From Kiritimatiellia bacterium (GTDB lineage Bacteria > Verrucomicrobiota > Kiritimatiellia > WLWN01): a DNA stretch of 64,000 nt. The stretch covers positions 2,732,538 through 2,796,537 of the forward strand of contig WLWN01000001.1 in assembly GCA_012103575.1 (NCBI GenBank), given 5' to 3'. Every line of letters begins with the position of its first letter. Within the stretch, counting starts at the first letter, position 1. This document shows, piece after piece, positions 26,161 through 35,252 of the stretch. Position numbers and translations under genes: made by a program. Below the pieces are notes generated by a model that had not been told where the DNA came from, ran no database searches, and saw nothing but the letters and a program-made list of their open reading frames with translations.

Positions 26161-27608
26161 TACCTTTTCCAAAAACGAGGAAGTAGGATCACTAAGACCG
26201 TATACAATTCTAGCCGTCCTAGCAACATACAAATAATTAAAATAAGCTTTCCTGGCGTTTCTATAAACCCATAATTTTCTGTAGGACCCACCATATTTAG
26301 TCCCGGTCCAATATTCCCTAATGTGGCAATAACCGAAGTCGTTGCCGTTTCTAGGTCGGGTGTATAAAAGGACATAGCAAAAGAAGCGATGGTAAATAAC
26401 AGAATAAAAATAATGAAAAAAGAAAGGATTTTGGATTCGGTATCCTGATCTAACGGCTTACGCCCTAGCTTAATTTGGACAACAGCCTGCGGTAACATAA
26501 AGAGACGTATTTCTCTGATGATCTTTTTGAATACTACAAAGATGCGAACCATTTTCATACCTCCCGATGTGGATCCTGCACAAGCGCCTGTAAACATTAA
26601 TACAACAATTAGAATACGTGAGGATAAGGGCCAACGATTAAAGTCCTCCGTACAAAATCCTGTAGTCGTAATCATCGATGTGCTTTGAAAAAAGGCCGCT
26701 TGGATCGCATGACCGATCGACATATAGGTCGTCTTCCAAATATTGAATGTGAGAAAAAAGCTCACACCTAGCCAAAAAAGGAGAAAAAAACGAAATTCGG
26801 GATCTCGAAAATAGCTTCGTACATCTCCTCGAAGGGCCCGATAGTGGAGGGCAAAATTTATCCCTGCCAAAAACATAAATATCGTAATAATCACTTCAAT
26901 ATACATGTTGTTAAAGGCCCCAATACTTTCGGTGTATATAGAAAACCCGCCGGTGGATACCGTGGCAAAGGAGTGGCACAGTGCGCTAAACCATGTTATC
27001 CCTCCGAGTTTCAGTAGCAGGGCCTCTGTTAAGGTTAAAAAAAGATAAACAGCCCATAAAAACTTGGCTGTCGATGTAATTCGAGGTGTAAGCCGATCTT
27101 TGGAAGGACCTGGCATTTCAGCGCGATAGATTTGCATCCCTCCAACTCCTAAAAAGGGAAGAATGGCTACGCACAGCACTAATACCCCCATCCCTCCAAG
27201 CCATTGTGTCATGCACCTCCACAGCAAAATTCCTTTAGGGAGTTTTTCTAGATTCGAGAGCGCGGAGGCACCTGTTGTCGTAAATCCAGAAAGCGTTTCA
27301 AATAGAGCGGTTATGGGATCTGAAACAGCGCCTGATAGGATGTAAGGTAAAGACCCTAATAATGCCGCTGCAAGCCAGCCAAAAGTGACAATACCAATTC
27401 CATCACGTCGGGTTAAATCAATGGGTCCTCTGGTCAGAGCATACAGAACAACGCCGGCGATCAATGCAATCAGGGATGATAAAGCAAGCCCGCGTTGTGC
27501 GACCTCTGTATCTCCGTAATAGATGGAGACACCCCAACAACTGGCTATGAACAGCGAAAGCCCAATCCATAGCAGCGAAATTAATTGAAATACCGCTCGT
27601 ATATTCAC
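26160..27608 (-). CDS. trkH: Trk potassium uptake membrane subunit
   Basis: 482 residues with about 10-12 membrane segments arranged as four pore-loop repeats. The K+-filter signatures include LSGFTTTGASALSNLEKLPK, FATVSTGGFSIYTESIGAFN, SMITTTGFCTEDFNRWP and ATLGNIGPGLNMVGPTENYG, each with the filter glycine. It conducts K+ under control of TrkA, whose gene is just upstream with a 4-bp overlap. Confidence 0.95.
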   Translation of the reverse strand: MNIRAVFQLISLLWIGLSLFIASCWGVSIYYGDTEVAQRGLALSSLIALIAGVVLYALTRGPIDLTRRDGIGIVTFGWLAAALLGSLPYILSGAVSDPITALFETLSGFTTTGASALSNLEKLPKGILLWRCMTQWLGGMGVLVLCVAILPFLGVGGMQIYRAEMPGPSKDRLTPRITSTAKFLWAVYLFLTLTEALLLKLGGITWFSALCHSFATVSTGGFSIYTESIGAFNNMYIEVIITIFMFLAGINFALHYRALRGDVRSYFRDPEFRFFLLFWLGVSFFLTFNIWKTTYMSIGHAIQAAFFQSTSMITTTGFCTEDFNRWPLSSRILIVVLMFTGACAGSTSGGMKMVRIFVVFKKIIREIRLFMLPQAVVQIKLGRKPLDQDTESKILSFFIIFILLFTIASFAMSFYTPDLETATTSVIATLGNIGPGLNMVGPTENYGFIETPGKLILIICMLLGRLELYTVLVILLPRFWKR

Positions 27609-28954
27609 TTGCGGATCATTGACTCCAGTTTACTGATTAATTCGGGTTTAGAGAATAAAACAACATGATCGCCTTGCTTTAAACAGAAATCGCCTGTTGC
27701 CGCGTATACCTTATTTTCGCGTAGAACTGTTGCGATTATAGAACCGGCAGGCATTGAGATTTCTTCGATAGTTTTACCGCCCCATTTACTGTCATCAGGG
27801 AGCACCATTTCTAATAATTCTCCTGGAACATTATGCAATAGTGTGGCCGAGTCCACGTTTCGACCGCGAATAAACCTTAAAATAGCATTAATCATAGCTG
27901 AATGCGGGCTTACCGCACGATCCAAAAGACTGGAACTATTGATGATAGGAGCATATTCTGCTTTAGCGATTTGGGCTAATGTAAAGGCTACACCTAGCTT
28001 TTCAGCAAGAAGACAACTAATAATATTATTTTCATCATCACCTGTTGTCGCGACAAAGGCGGTGTTTTCGTTCATATTAATATCTTCCAGGGCCTCTTGA
28101 TCGAGTGCGTCCCCTTTTATTACCAGTGTTTTGTTTAAAACGGTTGAACAGTATTGTGCACACGCTGGGTCCATTTCAACGAGGATTGTTTCGGTTGGTG
28201 TCGATTCTAACCGTTGTGCGAGTTGCAATCCTATATCACCTCCACCTGCAATAACAACTTTGTCAAACTTCATATGTTCAGGCTGTGCCCAATCTAAAAA
28301 GATTCGTATATCATAGGGTTTACCTAGAAAATAAAGGTCGTCGCCGATCATAAATTGGGTTTCACCGGAAGGAATGAAAAAATTTTCACCTCGCATAACG
28401 GCAATAAAACGGATCATTTTTAATAATTCTGGTTTAGAAAAATTATTTAAAGGCGTCAACAGGAGTGGACTATCAATATGTACTTTAATGCCGACAGCAA
28501 GAATCTTTCCGTGATGCATATCGATTACTTCCTGGGTCCCTGGTAGGGAAAGAATATTGAAAAGTTCTCGCGCGCATTCTGCTTTTTGGCTAACGAGCAG
28601 GTCGATCCCCATGTTTTTTAAAACCTCAATATGAGAAGAGTGAATATAATCTGAATTAGCGACGCGAACGACGGTATGGAGAACACCAGCTGAATGCGCT
28701 AAAATACCTGCCAGAACATTCACCTCATCATGACTCGTGACGGCAATAAGAAGATCGGCTTTTTTGATTTCGGCATGTTCCTGTACGAGAGGACTAGACC
28801 CTTGACCCTGAATCGTAAGAACGTCATATTGGGACTCTAGTTCGGCCAGAGGTTCACTTTGGTTGTCGACAACCACGACATCATGTTTTTCTCCACATAA
28901 TTTTGCGGCAAGTTGACGGCCTGTATTCCCACACCCTATAATAATAATTCGCAT
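27605..28954 (-). CDS. trkA: Trk system regulatory NAD-binding protein
   Basis: 449 residues made of two RCK units. Each has a Rossmann motif (MRIIIIGCGNTGRQLAAKLC and VVIAGGGDIGLQLAQRLEST) and a TrkA_C domain. It forms the cytoplasmic gating ring on TrkH and senses nucleotides. Its 3' end overlaps the trkH start, showing one operon. Confidence 0.95.
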   Translation of the reverse strand: MRIIIIGCGNTGRQLAAKLCGEKHDVVVVDNQSEPLAELESQYDVLTIQGQGSSPLVQEHAEIKKADLLIAVTSHDEVNVLAGILAHSAGVLHTVVRVANSDYIHSSHIEVLKNMGIDLLVSQKAECARELFNILSLPGTQEVIDMHHGKILAVGIKVHIDSPLLLTPLNNFSKPELLKMIRFIAVMRGENFFIPSGETQFMIGDDLYFLGKPYDIRIFLDWAQPEHMKFDKVVIAGGGDIGLQLAQRLESTPTETILVEMDPACAQYCSTVLNKTLVIKGDALDQEALEDINMNENTAFVATTGDDENNIISCLLAEKLGVAFTLAQIAKAEYAPIINSSSLLDRAVSPHSAMINAILRFIRGRNVDSATLLHNVPGELLEMVLPDDSKWGGKTIEEISMPAGSIIATVLRENKVYAATGDFCLKQGDHVVLFSKPELISKLESMIRK

Positions 28955-29022
28955 GTAAATTTTATCCTAATTAGTTACGTTCTATTTTCCGCGCTCGGAA
29001 AGGTTCTTGGTTTGATACGACA

Positions 29023-30012
29023 CTAGGAGGGCAAGAGAGGCTCAGGCACCAATTGTTGTTCACGAAATTCCCCCATGACTCGAAACTTTTCATACCGATC
29101 TTCTTTAAGCTCCGTAGGTGATAATTTTTCAACACGTCGGAGATGTTTTAGAAGATGTCTTTTTAAGGTAGCCGACATTGTTTTGCGATCTCCATGAGCG
29201 CCACCAATCGGCTCAGGAATTATCGCGTCAACGAGCTTAGCAGCAAGAAGATTTTGTGCAGTAATTTTCATGGCTTCAGCTGCTTTGTCTGCATAGGCAC
29301 GATCTTTCCATAGAATAGCGGCGCACCCTTCAGGTGAAATAACCGAATAATAAGCGTGCTCTAAAACCAACAAACGATTTCCAACACCAATGCCTAATGC
29401 GCCTCCGCTCCCTCCTTCGCCAATGACGATAGCAATGATAGGGACGGGTAGACTAAACATCTCACGCAAATTTACCGCAATGGCCTCAGCCATGTGACGT
29501 TCTTCTGATTCAATACCAGGAAAAGCGCCGGGGGTATCAATCAGAGTAATAATAGGCAAATTATGTTTAGCCGCTAATCTCATCAAGCGAAGTGCTTTCC
29601 TATATCCTTCCGGATATGCACATCCGAAGTTACATTTCAGGTTACTTTTGGTATCCCGCCCTTTTTGGGTGCCAATCAACATAAGCCTTTTACCTTGGAT
29701 GGTTACAAATCCACCTATAAGGGCTTGGTCATCGGCATATAGACGGTCGCCATGTAGTTCAATAAAATCGGACGTTATATCTTCAATATAATCTTGGGTA
29801 TAGGGTCTACGCGGATGGCGCGCAATCTGTACCTTTTGCCATGCGGTAAGGTTACTGTATATTTCGCTCCGTGTTTCTCTGATTTTTTCTTGCATACGCT
29901 CAATTTCCACGGAGACATCAATGGATTGATCCTCACTAAACGTTTGCAATTCCTCTAATTTGGTTTCAAGTTCAAGGATCGGTTTTTCAAAAGGCAAGGT
30001 ATAGGTAGACAC
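29023..30012 (-). CDS. accA: Acetyl-CoA carboxylase carboxyltransferase alpha subunit
   Basis: 329 residues, the usual length. The N-terminal helical part (LELETKLEELQTFSEDQSID) is followed by the crotonase-fold core: ARHPRRPYTQDYIEDITSDF, GTQKGRDTKSNLKCNFGCAY, PEGYRKALRLMRLAAKHNLP, IDTPGAFPGIESEERHMAEA, IGEGGSGGALGIGVGNRLL and SVISPEGCAAILWKD. It transfers carboxyl from biotin to acetyl-CoA in the first step of fatty-acid synthesis. accD is not in the window. The gene stops with TAG, showing that UAG is a normal terminator here. Confidence 0.97.
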   Translation of the reverse strand: MSTYTLPFEKPILELETKLEELQTFSEDQSIDVSVEIERMQEKIRETRSEIYSNLTAWQKVQIARHPRRPYTQDYIEDITSDFIELHGDRLYADDQALIGGFVTIQGKRLMLIGTQKGRDTKSNLKCNFGCAYPEGYRKALRLMRLAAKHNLPIITLIDTPGAFPGIESEERHMAEAIAVNLREMFSLPVPIIAIVIGEGGSGGALGIGVGNRLLVLEHAYYSVISPEGCAAILWKDRAYADKAAEAMKITAQNLLAAKLVDAIIPEPIGGAHGDRKTMSATLKRHLLKHLRRVEKLSPTELKEDRYEKFRVMGEFREQQLVPEPLLPS

Positions 30013-30026
30013 GTTATATTCTCCTC

Positions 30027-30942
30027 TTATTCTTTAATGTCAACGGGTGTTTCTCTGGGAACGAGCGTGTAGAGTTCTTCTATATCACTATTTAAAAGAC
30101 GCACACATCCAGCGCTGGCTTGCTGGCCAATCGTATCAGGTTCCCAGGTTCCATGGAGTCCATATCCAGTAATATTGAGAGAAAGCCAATGGGTACCTAA
30201 TAGGTTTTCAGGATCCCCATAGGGTATGGCTTTTCCATCCGGGCGCCACCAGGTAGGTTGTGCAATCCGTTCAATAATCTTGAAGTTTCCAACAGGCGTT
30301 TTTTGATACTTTCCCGTACCGACCTTATAGCGTTTGAAAAATCTATTGTTAAGATATAAAATTAGTTTATTGTCTGATTTATCAACCTGGATTGAAAAGG
30401 TTCCTTGCAGGATTCTCAACCGGTCGCCAACCCGTATGAGAGAACCGGAGATATTATTGCCTTTTTTAATGAGGTCAACGGTCGTTCCAAACCTAGCAGA
30501 AATTCCGCCGAGCGTGTCTCCAGATTGAACAGTATACTCTTTTTTTCCAGACATAGCACGCGGAGTCATACCGAGTGTTATATTAATTTCACTTAATATA
30601 TTTTCAGCTGAATGTCGAGCGGTTTGATTGGAAGACTCATTGATAAGAGTATAACAGATGTTCCGCGCTTCTTGTAATTGATCTTGTCGTTGAAAAGCTT
30701 TAGCCTGAGCTAAAAGTTTTCTACCAGGATCAGAAACCATACCTGGAGAGATCACTTCTTTTTCAGCAGGCGTTTCGATCTCTTTAGCGGATGGGTTTTC
30801 TGTAGAAGAAAGCGTCGGTTCTTTTTCGCGATTGAACCACCAAATAAGAAGGCTGCCAACCAAAACTACACCAATGACCAAAACAATAGGTATTCTACGT
30901 TTGGGTTGCCTTTGTCTATTTATATAAATGTCTGTCATCATA
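30027..30942 (-). CDS. LysM and L,D-transpeptidase (YkuD) cell-wall enzyme
   Basis: Starting at 30942 (MMTDIYINRQRQPKRR), a basic cytoplasmic lead, one membrane anchor (IPIVLVIGVVLVGSLLIWWF), a linker with a helical repeat, a LysM domain (EYTVQSGDTLGGISARFGTT) and a C-terminal YkuD domain. The catalytic motif HGTWEPDTIGQQASAGCVRL carries the His and Cys. It probably forms 3-3 peptidoglycan cross-links or anchors proteins to the wall. The longer frame to 31031 enters a dispersed-repeat-like stretch, so I reject it. It ends 15 bp before accA. Confidence 0.88.
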
Positions 30943-31080
30943 TTTAAAGCTGAGCGTTCAGCGTTTAGGATTTGAAACCTGAAGTCCGGAAACACGGATT
31001 TGTTCATTTCCAGGAAAGAGTATCGGGACACTGGACGCTAAGCAACCGAAAATTGCTATGTACCTACTGTTAGCGGATCA

Positions 31081-31323
31081 TCAAGCCACTCTATATGGGC
31101 ATGAATCCGCCTTAAGTAAAAAACGATGACGATCACTTAATCGCCCTTTGAGCGCCTCGATTAATGCTTCATAGACCGTTCTCCAATAAACCCCGTCACT
31201 TTCCATCGCCACCTGTTTGACCCCAACCCTCTTTAACCACCTGACCATTTGGCCAAGTTGATCATAAAAGGTTTGGATAGGTTCGGGTCTTTGGACGAAT
31301 CTTTTGGTCGGCATCTTCCTCAA
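31081..31323 (-). pseudogene. IS110-type transposase scar
   Basis: FYDQLGQMVRWLKRVGVKQV and AMESDGVYWRTVYEALIEA match the DEDD-side region of IS110 transposases. The text then jumps to LKGRLSDRHRFLLKA, which belongs to the C-terminal domain. Most of the enzyme is missing. Upstream lies a leader-like stretch with GGGAGG and the palindrome at 31349, which also occurs before the ISKra4-associated small gene. Confidence 0.7.
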
Positions 31324-31348
31324 AAACCGTTCTAATTACCTCCCTTCT

Positions 31349-31364
31349 GTATTTATCAAAATAC
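31349..31364. promoter_or_regulatory. Orphan copy of the GTATTT...AAATAC palindrome
   Basis: GTATTTATCAAAATAC, identical over 16 bp to the core of the palindrome at 44910-44925 upstream of the DUF6788-like gene. Here it precedes only an IS110 scar. It looks like a leftover leader of another such element. Confidence 0.6.
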
Positions 31365-31516
31365 GAAGCGAAGGAGAAGGAATCGGAGAATCCTGAAACG
31401 ATACTCAAAACCAGTAGCGCATTCGGTCCTTTTACTGTGCGCCCTCACCGCAAAAGCGGTGGGTACCTGCGGGGGTTCGAGTCTCTTTTTTTTCATTTTC
31501 TATACCCGAACTTGCC
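31365..31516. other. Non-coding stretch with a small hairpin
   Basis: No gene is visible. It contains CTCACCGC-AAAA-GCGGTGGG (about 31446-31466) and, just after, GGGGGTTCGAGTCTC, which recalls a tRNA T-arm, but no acceptor or anticodon arm can be built. Confidence 0.4.
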
Positions 31517-31728
31517 TTATGCGGGTTGTAGCTCTCTTTTCGAAGAACTGACTGTTTTTTCGCCTTCTTTTACAACTTCATCAAATTCTTTTTTTGCTTT
31601 CTTGCAGCTAAAGCTCAACAAGGTTCCGCCCGATTCGAAATGTTTGATGAAGACTTTCCCTACCCCATAGGCCGACGCCCCCGAAAAGATCGGCATGGTC
31701 ACCGCTCCTTTTCTGATGTTAACATAAT
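31517..31728 (-). pseudogene. C-terminal fragment, possibly DUF697/YcjF-like
   Basis: The open frame runs from the MITE border to 31517: FSGASAYGVGKVFIKHFESG, then GTLLSFSCKKAKKEFDEVVK and a short charged end. The GKVFIKHFESGGTLL text resembles the C-terminal part of DUF697-type membrane-associated proteins linked to small GTPases; this is a recollection and was not searched. The 5' part is absent: MITE copy c interrupts it and nothing homologous continues beyond. Confidence 0.4.
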
Positions 31729-31891
31729 CCTGGATCCGTCAGTTAAACGTGGGATTTCTGTGCGAATGCTTTGGAGGCAAAAGGTTGCAAAAAAACGCAG
31801 GCGCACCCGCTGGGTGCGTCGAGGCTTTTTTGTAATTCCTTTTGGCCCAAATGGTTCGTGCAGAAAACCGCGTTTAACTGACGGATCCAGG
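31729..31891. mobile_element. 163-bp foldback MITE, copy c
   Basis: Terminal repeats CCTGGATCCGTCAGTTAAAC and its complement. The flanks ATAAT (left) and TTAAT (right) match at four of five bases. Orientation is opposite to copies a and d. The centre carries GCACCCGCTGGGTGCG with an A run before and a T run after. Confidence 0.92.
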
Positions 31892-31896
31892 TTAAT

Positions 31897-32073
31897 CTCT
31901 TATTCTGCTTACTCAATCCTCAGTTTACTCGAACTTGGGTTACAGATTTATACCATAATTGAACCCTTATCAATCAAAAATCGCAACTATTCAGCTCAGA
32001 AGATCTGTTAATAACTTGCTCAACGATTTTTTGACAGTATAGTTTCCTCTCATGGGTTTAGCTGAATAGTTAC
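31897..32073. other. AT-rich spacer between two MITEs
   Basis: I see no gene or RNA here. CTATTCAGCT (about 31987) and AGCTGAATAG (about 32060) form a widely spaced inverted pair of 10 bp. Confidence 0.4.
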
Positions 32074-32078
32074 TTAAT

Positions 32079-32241
32079 CCTGGATCCGTCAGTTAAACGC
32101 GGTTTTCTGCACGAACCATTTGGGCCAAAAGGAATTACAAAAAAGCCTCGACGCACCCAGCGGGTGCGCCTGCGTTTTTTTGCAACCTTTTGCCTCCAAA
32201 GCATTCGCACAGAAATCCCACGTTTAACTGACGGATCCAGG
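32079..32241. mobile_element. 163-bp foldback MITE, copy d
   Basis: Full-length with the exact target duplication TTAAT (32074-32078 and 32242-32246). It ends 31 bp before the rhomboid gene start, so it separates that gene from whatever promoter it had; its central hairpin could stop readthrough transcription. Confidence 0.93.
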
Positions 32242-32272
32242 TTAATCTAAACATGTAAAGGTGGAATTTTTC

Positions 32273-33097
32273 ATGATGTATGAACGATCGGGATATTCAA
32301 GGGGCTATATGAGCAAAGGAGTCAAAGCGCTTCTTATCATCACTGTATCTGTCTTTTTTTTGCAGCTCATTTTTGATCGTTCTCCTTTGATGGGAGAACC
32401 GGGGATCATGACATTATTGTTTGGACTCTGGCCTCACTATTTTATGCAAGGGTTGGTTTGGCAATTATTCACGTATATGTTCCTTCACTCAAATTATTAT
32501 ATGGGGCATTTGATCTTTAATATGCTCGCATTATTTCTGATGGGCCCTGAAACAGAACGTACCATGGGTACACGCCATTTTTTGATTCTCTATTTTTTAA
32601 GTGGTATACTAGGTGGTTTAGGGTGGATATTGATTGCAAACGGAGGGGTTTGTGTGGGCGCTTCAGGAGCCATTTTTGGGATCATTGGAGCGTTTTCAGC
32701 ATTGGATCCGCATCGGCCGATTGTCTTTCTTTTTCTCCCGATGTTTCGGTTTAAGGCCTGGGTCTTTGCCGTGGGGCTAGGGGTTATCCAGCTATTATAT
32801 TTATTGTCCCAACAAGGGGGCAACATTGCTTATGCGGTTCATCTAGCCGGAGGTATTGCAGGCTGTATATATGCCCTGGTAATATTCCGCCCAGAAGTCT
32901 TCTCACGTTTTCCTCTTCGACTCTATAAAATTAAAGGAGGTTTCAAAGTGTCTGGGAAAAACCCAAAATTTCATATTGTTTCATCAACGAAAATTGACGA
33001 TATTTTAGACAAAATTGCCAAACAAGGGATGGGAAGTTTAGATCGAAAAGAACGACGTTTACTGGAGGAAACGAGTAAGAAGAAAACAGAAAGATGA
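32273..33097 (+). CDS. Rhomboid family intramembrane serine protease
   Basis: 274 residues from MMYERSGYSRGYMSKGVKAL, with AAAGGTGG eight bases before the ATG. Six membrane helices contain the rhomboid signatures: LFTYMFLHSNYYMGHLIFNM (loop histidine and asparagine), the catalytic serine in GVCVGASGAIFGIIGAF and the catalytic histidine in AYAVHLAGGIAG. The C-terminus has a soluble tail (KVSGKNPKFHIVSSTKIDDI...DRKERRLLEE) like other bacterial rhomboids with a DUF6576-type end. It cleaves single-pass membrane proteins. Confidence 0.92.
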   Translation: MMYERSGYSRGYMSKGVKALLIITVSVFFLQLIFDRSPLMGEPGIMTLLFGLWPHYFMQGLVWQLFTYMFLHSNYYMGHLIFNMLALFLMGPETERTMGTRHFLILYFLSGILGGLGWILIANGGVCVGASGAIFGIIGAFSALDPHRPIVFLFLPMFRFKAWVFAVGLGVIQLLYLLSQQGGNIAYAVHLAGGIAGCIYALVIFRPEVFSRFPLRLYKIKGGFKVSGKNPKFHIVSSTKIDDILDKIAKQGMGSLDRKERRLLEETSKKKTER

Positions 33098-33166
33098 AGA
33101 GTGAAAAGAGATTAAAAATCGGAGTGGGGAATCTAAAACGCTGACTTTTTTTCCAATCTCTTTACC

Positions 33167-33865
33167 CTATGTTCTACTTTCGTTCATCCTCTGTAGTTGT
33201 TTAAAGGCTTCTTGGGCCGCTTCAATTTCGGCTAAACGTTTATTGGTCCCGGTGCCTTGACCAAGGACTTCTCCTTTTACAAGCACTTCAACAGTGAACT
33301 GTTTAGAATGAGCAGAACCTTCTTCACGAACCAAACGGTATTCAGGGGAAATTTTCCATTGTTTTTGAACCGTTTCTTGGAGGGTTCCTTTCGGGTTATC
33401 TTCTAGAGAGACTAGAGGAACTTTCTCAAAGTAGGGAATGAATAAGGTTTCGAAAATGATCTGTACAGCGGCAAGTTCACCGTCAAGAAAAGCAGCACCC
33501 AGTATAGATTCCAGAGTATCTGCTAAGTTCGATGTTCGGTGAATACCGCCCGATTGCTGTTCACCTCGGCCTAGCCGCAGGAAAGAGCCTAACTCAATTT
33601 CAGATGCGATTTGGGCTAACGTTTGTGTGTTGGCCATTCTGCTTCGAAAACGTGTTAAGTCGCCTTCCTGCGAATCAGGGAAGCGGGTAAAAAGATAGTT
33701 AGCAGAGACAAACCCTAATGCCGCGTCACCTAGAAACTCTAAACGTTGATTGTCTTGATCCATTCTCTTATCTTCGTAGCGATAGGAACGATGAGTTAAC
33801 GCGTGTTCCAAAAATTTGATGCTTTGGAATGAATACCCTAACTTTTTTTCTAATGCCGTATACAT
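33167..33865 (-). CDS. rnc: Ribonuclease III
   Basis: 232 residues. The catalytic domain has the signature NQRLEFLGDAALGFVSANYL with the acidic cluster, LADTLESILGAAFLDGELAA with the second acidic site, and a C-terminal double-stranded RNA-binding domain (NPKGTLQETVQKQWKISPEY...GTNKRLAEIEAAQEAFKQL). It processes rRNA precursors and hairpins. It lies 6 bp from xerD in the same operon, and is convergent with the rhomboid gene. Confidence 0.96.
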   Translation of the reverse strand: MYTALEKKLGYSFQSIKFLEHALTHRSYRYEDKRMDQDNQRLEFLGDAALGFVSANYLFTRFPDSQEGDLTRFRSRMANTQTLAQIASEIELGSFLRLGRGEQQSGGIHRTSNLADTLESILGAAFLDGELAAVQIIFETLFIPYFEKVPLVSLEDNPKGTLQETVQKQWKISPEYRLVREEGSAHSKQFTVEVLVKGEVLGQGTGTNKRLAEIEAAQEAFKQLQRMNESRT

Positions 33866-33871
33866 AACGAA

Positions 33872-34759
33872 CTAGACTCTTGGGTGAAACTGTGTATGAA
33901 TCGATTTTAATCGTGCAGGATCAACGTGAGTATAGATTTCAGTGGTGGCAATATCCGCGTGACCGAGCATTTCTTGAATAATACGAAGTTGAGCTCCGTT
34001 CGCTAATAAATGGCTCGCAAACGAATGACGCAATGTATGTGGCGTTACGTTTTTCATAATGTTTGCCTTGATAGCATACTCTTTAATATGTCTCCAGACT
34101 GTCTTTCGACTAAGCCCTGCTTTTCTTTTCGTTAAAAACACCACCCGATTTGCAGGATCTTTTGTCAAAAGCGGCCGCACTTCGTCAAGATAAAGGTGCA
34201 GATATTTCTGAGCCATCTCTCCTAAAGGAACAATTCTTTCTTTCTTTCCTTTTCCCATGGTACGAATATATCCCACATCAAAATGAATATCATCAATGGT
34301 TAATTGGGTCAGTTCAGATACACGAAGTCCCGTCCCGTACATTAACTCAAGCATAGCCCGATCGCGTTTTCCATAAATGGTCTTTTCAGAAGGTGCATGC
34401 AATAGTTGTTCTACTTCTTTATAAGTAAGGGTCTCAGGAAGTATTTTCCATAATCTGGGCGATTCCATGGTTTCAGTAATGTTTTTATCTAAAAGGCCCT
34501 CTTGTTGAAGATACCGAAAAAAGACTTTTATAGAGACCAGATGTCGAGAGACAGAATTAGCGCTTAGACCCCGCTCTTTTTCTTCCATAAGATAGTCAAG
34601 GATTCGTTTGCGTTTCACGGAATTAAGTGTGCCTATTTTTTTGGCTTGAAGAAAAGATAGAAAAGAAGCGAGGTCAGAGGCGTAAGCTTCGTGGGTATTC
34701 CGACTTAACCCGCGTTCCAGAACAAGGTAATCTAAAAACTGATCTAATAAAGCCTGCAT
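33872..34759 (-). CDS. xerD: Tyrosine recombinase XerC/XerD
   Basis: 295 residues. The N-terminal SAM-like domain (FLDYLVLERGLSRNTHEAYA) is followed by the catalytic domain with Arg in GTGLRVSELTQLTIDD, Lys in GKGKKERIVPLGE, HTLRHSFASHLL (His and Arg), HADIATTEIYTHVD (His and the nucleophilic Tyr). Its length and text are those of chromosome-dimer-resolving XerD rather than an IS or phage integrase. Upstream partner of rnc. Confidence 0.93.
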   Translation of the reverse strand: MQALLDQFLDYLVLERGLSRNTHEAYASDLASFLSFLQAKKIGTLNSVKRKRILDYLMEEKERGLSANSVSRHLVSIKVFFRYLQQEGLLDKNITETMESPRLWKILPETLTYKEVEQLLHAPSEKTIYGKRDRAMLELMYGTGLRVSELTQLTIDDIHFDVGYIRTMGKGKKERIVPLGEMAQKYLHLYLDEVRPLLTKDPANRVVFLTKRKAGLSRKTVWRHIKEYAIKANIMKNVTPHTLRHSFASHLLANGAQLRIIQEMLGHADIATTEIYTHVDPARLKSIHTQFHPRV

Positions 34760-34826
34760 AAAGGGAACGTTAAACTATTCTCGTGTTAGAGAATATCTTT
34801 TATAGTCCATGGCGCATGGCGCACGA

Positions 34827-35180
34827 TTATCTGCATTCTTCGGGCAAACTATCCTTGGCTGTAGGGTTCGGAGGGTTTCCGTTGGCTTCAAATCCTATAC
34901 CCGTAATTAAATATTCAACGTTTTTAATCGCTAATAGGGTGCTATTAAAGGTTACAGTAACGGTGTGGTCTTGTAGATCAAAGGATGTTGATTCAATGCC
35001 TGAACGATTGAGTTGAGAAAGAATAATTTTGCTGCATTTCTCCGACTTCATTTCAGGCACAGCAATGACCAGTGTTTCGGATTCCTGGCGGAACTTGAAC
35101 CATGCGTTTTCGAGCGAACATCCTCCTTGCAGGATAGGAATCGCACATAGACCACAAAGTAGTATAATCGTTTTTTTCAT
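34827..35180 (-). CDS. Lipoprotein with HMA-like fold lacking the CxxC pair
   Basis: 117 residues. The signal peptide ends in the lipobox LQGGC. The mature part ETLVIAVPEMKSEKCSKIIL...GIESTSFDLQDHTVTVTFN...VEYLITGIGFEANGN follows the beta-alpha-beta pattern of heavy-metal-associated domains. The first metal cysteine is replaced (MKSEKC), leaving one cysteine. It could be a metal sensor with altered ligands or a non-metal adaptor. It is alone on its strand before the divergent manA. Confidence 0.62.
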   Translation of the reverse strand: MKKTIILLCGLCAIPILQGGCSLENAWFKFRQESETLVIAVPEMKSEKCSKIILSQLNRSGIESTSFDLQDHTVTVTFNSTLLAIKNVEYLITGIGFEANGNPPNPTAKDSLPEECR

Positions 35181-35252
35181 AGATTTTTTTGATCTCTAAA
35201 ATCGCGTCAGAGTATACTTGATTGAATCTCATCGTCAATATAGACTTCCCCA

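Noticed and set aside
31430-31490. tRNA-like text (GGGGGTTCGAGTCTC after a GC-rich hairpin)
   Set aside because: The T-arm would rely on G-U pairs, the hairpin loop is only four bases, and no acceptor or D arm can be formed. Not annotated as a tRNA.
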